From assembly GCA_003695015.1 (NCBI GenBank), contig RFJD01000357.1, forward strand, positions 1-5,821: a DNA stretch of 5,821 nt, in the 5' to 3' direction. A program made the translations under genes and the position numbers. Under the pieces are notes generated by a model, which saw only the letters and a program-made list of their open reading frames with translations, ran no database searches and had not been told where the DNA came from. The DNA comes from Verrucomicrobiota bacterium. GTDB lineage: Bacteria; Verrucomicrobiota; Verrucomicrobiia; Limisphaerales; J093. Of the stretch, positions 1 through 4,489 are shown in pieces. The first letter of the stretch is position 1. Every line of letters begins with the position of its first letter.

Positions 1-392
1 AACTCGGTCTGGCCGATGAACTCCACCCCGGCACGGCGGATGGCGTGCTTGTTGACGGGAGCGGTGACAAGTCCGGCGAGCCGGCGCTCGAGACAGAGAC
101 GGGCGCCATGGCGCAGCCACTCGACAGCCGCCTTGGCGGCGGCCGGATGGCCGGGCGTGAGGTCGGGCGGCAAGGGATCCGATGTTCGGGGAGCGACTTG
201 GAAGCGGCCCGGGTCCGGTTCCAGGGTCAGGGGCAGGCCGTGATGGCGGTTCTCGCGCTCGATGAGGTCGGGGTCGCCGATGAGCAGGAAATCGGGGCCG
301 GGCTCGTTGGCCAGAGCCGCCAACGCCTTCAGGGTGATCTCGGGCCCGATGCCGGTGACGTCACCGAGGGTGATGCCAAGGCGGACTGCCAT
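1..392 (-). CDS. pdxA: 4-hydroxythreonine-4-phosphate dehydrogenase PdxA, N-terminal part (cut by window edge)
   Basis: Only the first 130 residues lie in the window; the frame is still open at base 1. PdxA oxidises 4-phosphohydroxy-L-threonine with NAD in the DXP-dependent route to pyridoxal phosphate, in the cytoplasm. Visible family motifs are LGITLGDVTGIGPEITLKAL near residues 5-24 (the glycine-rich GDxxGIGPE signature), a GHPAAAKAAVEWL helix at 81-93, LVTAPVNKHAI at 108-118 (family TAPxNK) and FIGQTE at 125-130, where the family normally reads GHTE. The metal-binding histidines lie beyond the edge. The ATG at 392 is the only start codon in frame after the surA stop, 30 nt upstream, and it places the motif at the normal distance from the N-terminus. 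No Shine-Dalgarno sequence is visible; the leader is C-rich. Probably co-transcribed with surA. The identification is firm; the missing two-thirds cannot be judged. Confidence 0.93.
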   Translation of the reverse strand, partial: MAVRLGITLGDVTGIGPEITLKALAALANEPGPDFLLIGDPDLIERENRHHGLPLTLEPDPGRFQVAPRTSDPLPPDLTPGHPAAAKAAVEWLRHGARLCLERRLAGLVTAPVNKHAIRRAGVEFIGQTE

Positions 393-422
393 GGGAAAGG
401 CGGGCGGGACCGGTGCCGCCGG

Positions 423-1391
423 TCAGAAGTAGCGGATGAAGGCCTTTTCCTTGAGCCGGGCGATCCATTCCTGGTGCCGCCGGTTCTGCTCCTCGGTCCG
501 GAGCTTGGCTTCGATTTCGTCGCGCACTTCCGGGAGGGTGCGGACGTGGTTCTTGCGGACGGCGTCCACTTGGAGGAGCCAGAGGGTCGAGCCCAGATCG
601 ATGACGTCGCTGTGTTGGCCGGGTTCGAGGCGGAAGGCGACGTCGGCCAGTTCCTTGCGGAGCCCCTTGCGCTCGACCCAACCGCGATCGCCGCCCTTGG
701 GGGCGAAGGAATCCTCGGAGTAAACCCTCGCCAGGTCTGCGAACGAGCTGCCTTCATCGAGCTGCCGCTTGAGTTCGCGCATCAACTCGCGGGCGAACTC
801 CGGACTGGACTTGCCGCGGGTCGAGATCATAAGGGTCCGGAGCTTGACTTGGTCGCCGAGTTTGAACTCGTCCAGGTGCTCGGCGTAGTACTTCTCGATC
901 CGCCAGGGGGAGATGAAGATGCTGGGCCCCAGGTGCCGGGCTCGCATGGCGGCGATGATGTAGTCCTCGCGGACTTTTCTTTTCCATTCCTCCATGGTCA
1001 TGCCCTCGGCCTTCAGCGTCTGAACCAGCGCCACCCGGTCGCCGCCGAATCGTTCCCGGATCCGTTTCTGGATTTCCTCCTCGACGACGCTCTCGGGCAG
1101 GGAGTAGCCGGCGCTTTCGAACTCGTGGAGGATGAGCTTGCGTTCGATGAGCTGGTTGAGGCCGTCCTGCTCGGCTTCCTGGAGTTTCTGATTCAGCACC
1201 TGGGGTTGGTCGCCGTACTGGCGCAGGAGCAGCTCGACCGAGGGGGCGATGTACTTGAGGACGTCGTCGCGGGTGATGACCTCGTCATAGACCACGACGG
1301 CCACGCCGTTGACGTCCGGCCCCGCCTGGGACCAGGCGAGCAAGCAGCCGAGGCAAAGGATCAACCCGCTCCGTGACGCAATCCGAATCAT
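423..1391 (-). CDS. surA: SurA-like periplasmic chaperone / parvulin-type peptidyl-prolyl isomerase
   Basis: A 322-residue exported protein. Residues 1-23 look like a Sec signal peptide: Arg3 and Arg7, a hydrophobic core LILCLGCLLAW, then SQA as a signal peptidase I site. There is no good lipobox despite two cysteines. Residues about 27-150 form a SurA N-terminal-type helical domain (DEVITRDDV, GLNQLIERKLILHEF). Residues about 182-278 are one parvulin (PpiC) domain with SSFADLARVYSED and the GGDRGW motif (family GGDLGW) at 233-238, followed by a charged C-terminal helix. E. coli SurA has two parvulin domains, so this is a shorter single-domain version; a PrsA/PpiD-like role is the alternative. 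The expected job is folding outer-membrane proteins and isomerising Xaa-Pro bonds. The ATG at 1391 is preferred to the in-frame TTG at 1430, which would put 13 residues before the signal peptide and coincides with a promoter -35 box. pdxA follows after 30 nt. Confidence 0.9.
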   Translation of the reverse strand: MIRIASRSGLILCLGCLLAWSQAGPDVNGVAVVVYDEVITRDDVLKYIAPSVELLLRQYGDQPQVLNQKLQEAEQDGLNQLIERKLILHEFESAGYSLPESVVEEEIQKRIRERFGGDRVALVQTLKAEGMTMEEWKRKVREDYIIAAMRARHLGPSIFISPWRIEKYYAEHLDEFKLGDQVKLRTLMISTRGKSSPEFARELMRELKRQLDEGSSFADLARVYSEDSFAPKGGDRGWVERKGLRKELADVAFRLEPGQHSDVIDLGSTLWLLQVDAVRKNHVRTLPEVRDEIEAKLRTEEQNRRHQEWIARLKEKAFIRYF

Positions 1392-1400
1392 CCGGGGCGC

Positions 1401-1430
1401 ACCATAGGGAAAGGGGCGAGCGGCGGTCAA
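1401..1430 (-). promoter_or_regulatory. Candidate sigma70-like promoter for surA-pdxA
   Basis: On the minus strand TTGACC (1430-1425) is followed after 18 nt by TATGGT (1406-1401). That is 5 of 6 matches to the -35 consensus and 4 of 6 to the -10. It lies in the gap just downstream of the secG terminator, where a new promoter is expected. Transcription would start near 1394, only about 3 nt before the surA ATG, so the mRNA would be almost leaderless; this fits the absence of a Shine-Dalgarno site but is unusual. Assigned by eye only. Confidence 0.45.
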
Positions 1431-1433
1431 GCC

Positions 1434-1461
1434 GCCCTGCCGGTCCGCCTGCCGGGAGGGC
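1434..1461. repeat. Imperfect inverted repeat upstream of the surA promoter (possible operator)
   Basis: Arms gccctgccgg (1434-1443) and ccgggagggc (1452-1461) pair at 9 of 10 positions around an 8-base centre. The element sits immediately upstream of the proposed -35 box and downstream of the secG terminator. It also contains the 8-base direct repeat CCTGCCGG (1436-1443 and 1448-1455). A regulator-binding site is possible, but GC-rich DNA gives such repeats by chance fairly often. Confidence 0.3.
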
Positions 1462-1475
1462 GCTTCTGGGAAGGG

Positions 1476-1500
1476 AAAACCCCCGGGGAAACCGGGGGTT
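1476..1500 (-). terminator. Intrinsic terminator after secG
   Basis: Read on the minus strand, AACCCCCGG (1500-1492) and CCGGGGGTT (1486-1478) form a perfect 9-bp stem with a 5-nt loop. A run of four T (1479-1476, two of them in the stem) and then pyrimidines follow. It begins 33 nt after the secG stop codon. The opposite strand has no T-run after the hairpin, so it acts in the secG direction and probably ends the pgk-tpiA-secG transcript. Confidence 0.8.
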
Positions 1501-1532
1501 GCGGGGGCAGGACGGCGTTGAAGGCCTGCGTC

Positions 1533-2147
1533 CTACTGGTTTCCGCCTTCGGCCGGCTGAGGCCCTTCGTTGGCGGAAGCCCCGGCGGGTGGCGGTTCGG
1601 TTGCCGGGGCGGCTTCGGCCGGAGCCGGCGTTGCGGCTTCCGGCGCGGCCGGGGTGTTGGTGGTGTCGGCGGGCGGTTGGCCTGCGGGGGCGTTGGTGGC
1701 GACCGTTTCGGTCACCACTTCGACCGCGCCCGTCGAAGCGGCGGCGGGTGCCGCGGCGTTGGTCGCCGTTTCGGTGGCGGCGGGACCGTTGGTTGGCGTG
1801 AGGGCCGGGGCCTGCTCGGGCAGGCTCAGCGGTCCGGGCGTCGGCGCGGCTTGGGCGGCCGGGAGGTTTTCGAGTTCACGCAGGACGGCTTCCCGTTTGG
1901 CCTTGGCCCGGTGGGATTGAAGGATCGACAGGAGCATGGCCAGGCACAGGAAGAACGTGGTGGTGTACCGGGTCACCTTGGTCAGGACCGTGCCGGAGCC
2001 GGCCCCGAAGAGGGCCTCGCTGGCGCTGCCGCCGAAGGCCAGTCCCGCGCCCGCCTCTTTCTTGGGCAGTTGCACCAGGATCACGAGGATCAGGAAGAGG
2101 CAGGTGAGGACCAGAATGAAGGTCAATATGCCGATGATCAGGTCCAT
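1533..2147 (-). CDS. secG: Protein translocase subunit SecG with a long Ala/Pro/Thr-rich C-terminal tail
   Basis: A 204-residue inner-membrane protein, the auxiliary subunit of the SecYEG channel that assists SecA-driven protein export. Residues 3-26 form the first transmembrane helix. Residues 27-57 are the conserved loop (QLPKKEAGAGLAFGG, then SASEALFGAGSGT), and residues about 58-78 are the second helix, starting TKVTRYTTTFF. This is the full SecG core. Typical SecG proteins have about 75-120 residues; here some 110-125 extra residues follow a short charged segment (HRAKAKREAVLRELENL) and consist mainly of Ala, Pro, Thr, Glu and Asn with no predicted fold. In the E. coli topology this tail would be periplasmic. 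The ATG at 2147 is 20 nt after the tpiA stop and begins directly at the first helix. No Shine-Dalgarno site is visible; the leader reads CCCTCCTTC instead. It is the last gene of the pgk-tpiA-secG cluster. Confidence 0.93.
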   Translation of the reverse strand: MDLIIGILTFILVLTCLFLILVILVQLPKKEAGAGLAFGGSASEALFGAGSGTVLTKVTRYTTTFFLCLAMLLSILQSHRAKAKREAVLRELENLPAAQAAPTPGPLSLPEQAPALTPTNGPAATETATNAAAPAAASTGAVEVVTETVATNAPAGQPPADTTNTPAAPEAATPAPAEAAPATEPPPAGASANEGPQPAEGGNQ

Positions 2148-2167
2148 GGCGTGAAGGAGGGTTCAGG

Positions 2168-2932
2168 TCAGATGGAGTTGCGGATGATGGCGGTGAAGGA
2201 ACGCGCCTCGAGGGAAGCGCCGCCCACCAAGGCGCCGTCCACGTCCGGTTGGGACATCAGATCGCGGGCGTTGTCGGGTTTGACGCTGCCGCCGTATTGG
2301 ATGCGGACGCGGCGGGCGACGGTGTCGTCGAACATCTGGGCCAGCACGGAACGGATGAACCGGTGAGCCTCCTGTGCCTGCTCGGGGGTGGCGGTGCGGC
2401 CGGTGCCGATGGCCCAGACCGGCTCGTAGGCGAGGATGGTTTCGGTCATCTGCTCGGCAGTGAGCCCGGCGAGGCTGCCGCGGAGTTGGGTTTCGAGGAC
2501 GGCCTCGGTCTCGTTGGCCTCGCGTTGTTCGAGCGTTTCGCCGATGCAGACGATGGGTTTGAGGGCGGCCGCGTGGGCGGCTTGGGCCTTGCGGGCAATC
2601 AGTTCGTCGGTTTCGCCCTGGTCGGCCCGCCGCTCGGAGTGGCCGAGGATGACGTACCGGACGGAGAACTCCTTGAGCATCTGGGCGGAGATCTCGCCGG
2701 TGTGGGCGCCGTTGGGGTGTTCGTTCATGTTCTGGGCGCCGAGGCGGATGTTCGAGTCGAGGATGATCTTGGACACCTCGCAGAGGGCGGTGAAGGGGGG
2801 GCAGACGACCATGTCCACCTCCTTCACGTCCGCCAGGTCGCGCTTGAGGGTCGTCACCAAGTCCACGGCCTCGGCGACGGTTTTGTTCATCTTCCAGTTG
2901 CCGGCGATGATGAGCTTGCGGTCTTTGGTCAT
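2168..2932 (-). CDS. tpiA: Triosephosphate isomerase
   Basis: A 254-residue TIM-barrel enzyme of normal length that interconverts dihydroxyacetone phosphate and glyceraldehyde 3-phosphate in glycolysis and gluconeogenesis, in the cytoplasm. All key parts are present: AGNWKMN with Asn12 and catalytic Lys14; GAQNMNEHPNGAHTGEIS at 66-83; the ILGHSERR motif with electrophilic His98; AYEPVWAIGTG with catalytic base Glu170 and flexible loop 6 (GTGRTA) after it; IQYGGSV at 211-217 and GALVGGASL at 233-241 for phosphate binding. The ATG at 2932 gives the standard N-terminus. It follows the pgk stop by 51 nt, and neither a promoter nor a Shine-Dalgarno site is evident in that gap, so expression from the pgk promoter is likely. 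secG follows after 20 nt. Confidence 0.98.
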   Translation of the reverse strand: MTKDRKLIIAGNWKMNKTVAEAVDLVTTLKRDLADVKEVDMVVCPPFTALCEVSKIILDSNIRLGAQNMNEHPNGAHTGEISAQMLKEFSVRYVILGHSERRADQGETDELIARKAQAAHAAALKPIVCIGETLEQREANETEAVLETQLRGSLAGLTAEQMTETILAYEPVWAIGTGRTATPEQAQEAHRFIRSVLAQMFDDTVARRVRIQYGGSVKPDNARDLMSQPDVDGALVGGASLEARSFTAIIRNSI

Positions 2933-2983
2933 GGCAGAATCGGCGTCGAATGTCGGGAGGTTCGCGATTGAGGGAATCGACGG

Positions 2984-4240
2984 TCAGTTTTTGTCCATCA
3001 GCGCAGCCACGCCGGGCAGGACACGGCCTTCGAGGAACTCGAGGCTGGCGCCGCCGCCGGTGCTGATCCAGGTGATTTGATCGCTGAGACCGGCCTTGTT
3101 GACCGCGGTCACGCTGTCGCCACCGCCGATGATGCTCAGGGCGCCATTCTTTTGGGTGGCCTCGGCCACGGCCTGCGCCACCCGCAGTGTGCCCTTGGCG
3201 AAGCGCTCGTCCTCGAACAGCCCCATGGGGCCGTTCCAGACGATGGTCTTGGCGCCGGCGATGACGCCCGCGTAGGTCTCGGCGGTTTCCGGGCCGATGT
3301 CCAGACCGGCCTCGTCGTCGCGGATGTCGCCCTTGGCCACGCGCGGATTCTCATAGGCGTAAACCGGGCGGCCTTTCTTGTCCTTCTGGCCGGTGTCCAC
3401 CCGTTTGGCGGCGATGTCGTCGGTGGGGAGGAGCAGTTTGACCCCGCGATCGGCCGCGGTCTGGAGGGCCTCGGTGGCGCGGTCGGTGAAGTCGGGTTCG
3501 ACCAGGGAGACGCCCACCGGCTGGCCTTGAGCGAGCTTGAAGGTGTAGGCCATGGCGCCGCCGATCAACAGGGCGTCGGCCTTCTGCAGGAGGGCCTTGA
3601 TGACCTGGATTTTGTCGGAAACCTTGGCACCGCCGAGGATGACGACGAAGGGCCGGGCCGGATTCTCGAGCTCCTCGCCGAGGAACTTCAGCTCCTTTTC
3701 CATCAACAGGCCGGCCACACATTGCCCGCCCCGGGCGGCGACGATTTGCGGGACGCCGGCGGTGGAGGCGTGGGCGCGATGGGCCGAGCCGAAGGCGTCA
3801 TTGACGTAGGCTTCGGCGTGTTTGGCCAGTGCCTCGGCGAAAGCCGGGTCATTCTTTTCCTCCTCGGGGTGGAAGCGGACGTTCTCCAGCAGGAGGACAT
3901 CGCCGGCCTTCATTTGGGCGACGGCGCGGTCCACCGGTTCGCCGATGCAGTCCTCGGCGAAGAGGACGGGCCGTCCGAGCAGCTCTTGGAGCTTGGCCGC
4001 AACGGGCCGAAGGGACATCTCAGGCACGACCTTGCCCTTGGGGCGGCCGAGATGGGCGGCCAGGATGAGCTGGGCCCCTTGGTCGAGGAGGTGCTTCAAC
4101 GTGTCGAGGGTGCTGGTGATCCGGGTCGTGTCGGTGATCACCATCTGCCCGTCCTGCTCCTTCAGGGGCACGTTGTAGTCCACCCGGACAAACACGCGTT
4201 TGCCGGCGAGATTCACGTCCTTGATTGTCAGTTTCGGCAT
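2984..4240 (-). CDS. pgk: Phosphoglycerate kinase
   Basis: A 418-residue cytoplasmic enzyme that transfers phosphate between 1,3-bisphosphoglycerate and ADP in glycolysis. The N-terminal domain shows VRVDYNVPL (18-26), AAHLGRPKGK (61-70), LLLENVRFHPEEEKND (116-131) and YVNDAFGSAHRAHAST (145-160), which bind 3-phosphoglycerate. The C-terminal nucleotide domain shows VILGGAKVSDKI (200-211), LIGGAMAYTF (225-234), IVWNGPMGLFE (333-343), IIGGGDSVTAV (370-380) and STGGGASLEFLEG (393-405). The region between LPTDD and GLDIGPET (about 276-312) is longer than usual, with GQKDKKGRP and AYENPRVAKGD segments. This explains a length somewhat above the common 390-400. The ATG at 4240 is chosen because it gives the family N-terminus and has the Shine-Dalgarno site AGAGGA 7 nt upstream. 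An in-frame extension up to 4474 is open but has no homologous content and crosses the promoter. First gene of the cluster with tpiA and secG. Confidence 0.98.
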   Translation of the reverse strand: MPKLTIKDVNLAGKRVFVRVDYNVPLKEQDGQMVITDTTRITSTLDTLKHLLDQGAQLILAAHLGRPKGKVVPEMSLRPVAAKLQELLGRPVLFAEDCIGEPVDRAVAQMKAGDVLLLENVRFHPEEEKNDPAFAEALAKHAEAYVNDAFGSAHRAHASTAGVPQIVAARGGQCVAGLLMEKELKFLGEELENPARPFVVILGGAKVSDKIQVIKALLQKADALLIGGAMAYTFKLAQGQPVGVSLVEPDFTDRATEALQTAADRGVKLLLPTDDIAAKRVDTGQKDKKGRPVYAYENPRVAKGDIRDDEAGLDIGPETAETYAGVIAGAKTIVWNGPMGLFEDERFAKGTLRVAQAVAEATQKNGALSIIGGGDSVTAVNKAGLSDQITWISTGGGASLEFLEGRVLPGVAALMDKN

Positions 4241-4247
4241 ACTCCAG

Positions 4248-4253
4248 TCCTCT
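4248..4253 (-). promoter_or_regulatory. Shine-Dalgarno site of pgk
   Basis: AGAGGA on the minus strand lies 7 nt before the pgk ATG at 4240 and settles the choice of start over longer in-frame alternatives. It is the only convincing ribosome binding site in the window: the starts of tpiA, secG, surA and pdxA lack one. Confidence 0.75.
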
Positions 4254-4280
4254 GGTCGTCCAAGACAAAACCAGACCGGC

Positions 4281-4308
4281 AGGATAGCCGGGTGGCGGCG
4301 GGAGTCAA
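4281..4308 (-). promoter_or_regulatory. Sigma70-like promoter for pgk-tpiA-secG
   Basis: On the minus strand TTGACT (4308-4303, 5 of 6 matches to consensus) is followed after 16 nt by TATCCT (4286-4281, 4 of 6). Transcription would begin near 4274, giving a leader of about 34 nt that contains the pgk Shine-Dalgarno site. It lies downstream of the previous gene's terminator. A T-run directly precedes the -35 box. Assigned by eye. Confidence 0.6.
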
Positions 4309-4328
4309 AAAGAATCCCGTTTTCTGCG

Positions 4329-4384
4329 AACGCCGACGCATGGGCGTTGGATGCGGGACACGACCGGCGCTCCGGTCCCAGTCC
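4329..4384. repeat. Inverted repeats upstream of the pgk promoter
   Basis: Three small palindromes lie between the upstream terminator and the pgk promoter. GACCGG/CCGGTC (4362-4367 and 4372-4377) has a 4-base loop and is extended by GGAC/GTCC (4356-4359 and 4381-4384) across a small internal loop. AACGCC/GGCGTT (4329-4334 and 4343-4348) and CGCAT/ATGCG (4337-4341 and 4351-4355) overlap and exclude each other. They could be regulator sites or, if transcription starts further upstream, leader structures; chance is also possible at this GC content. I see no gene in the 249-nt gap 4241-4489. Confidence 0.25.
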
Positions 4385-4424
4385 ACAGGAGAACCGGCGT
4401 CGGGAACGGGGCGGGAATCCTCCG

Positions 4425-4456
4425 AAAGAAAAAGGGCCGGGGATGAACCCCGGCCC
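4425..4456 (-). terminator. Intrinsic terminator after the secreted multidomain protein gene
   Basis: Read on the minus strand, GGGCCGGGG (4456-4448) and CCCCGGCCC (4442-4434) form a perfect 9-bp stem with a 5-nt loop, followed by TTTTTCTTT (4433-4425). It begins 33 nt after the stop at 4490. A very GC-rich stem with a strong T-tract makes this a classic Rho-independent terminator, separating the secreted-protein gene from pgk. Confidence 0.9.
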
Positions 4457-4489
4457 CGTGTTTGGGCGGATCAACTCAGGCCATGCGGC

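Noticed and set aside
45..1376. A 443-codon open frame on the plus strand, antisense to surA and pdxA
   Set aside because: It overlaps two genes with clear family motifs on the other strand. Long antisense frames are expected in high-GC coding DNA, and its translation shows no recognisable domain.
1371..1391. Lipoprotein signal for the SurA-like protein, because of cysteines at 13 and 16
   Set aside because: Neither cysteine is preceded by a proper lipobox; SQA at 21-23 is a better signal peptidase I site.
1392..1430. TTG start for surA at 1430
   Set aside because: It would put 13 residues before a good signal peptide and it coincides with the -35 box; ATG 1391 fits better.
1518..2366. A 282-codon plus-strand frame over secG and the end of tpiA, with AAGGAGG (2154-2160) before an internal ATG at 2172
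   Set aside because: The Gly/Arg-rich translation mirrors the low-complexity secG tail, and the SD-like string is just the complement of the secG leader. No family resemblance.
2249..2971. A 240-codon plus-strand frame antisense to tpiA
   Set aside because: tpiA on the minus strand has all catalytic motifs; the antisense product is Gly/Asp/Val-rich without known motifs.
4241..4474. N-terminal extension of Pgk by 78 residues up to 4474
   Set aside because: The added residues do not resemble Pgk, they cover the pgk promoter and part of the upstream terminator, and ATG 4240 has its own Shine-Dalgarno site.
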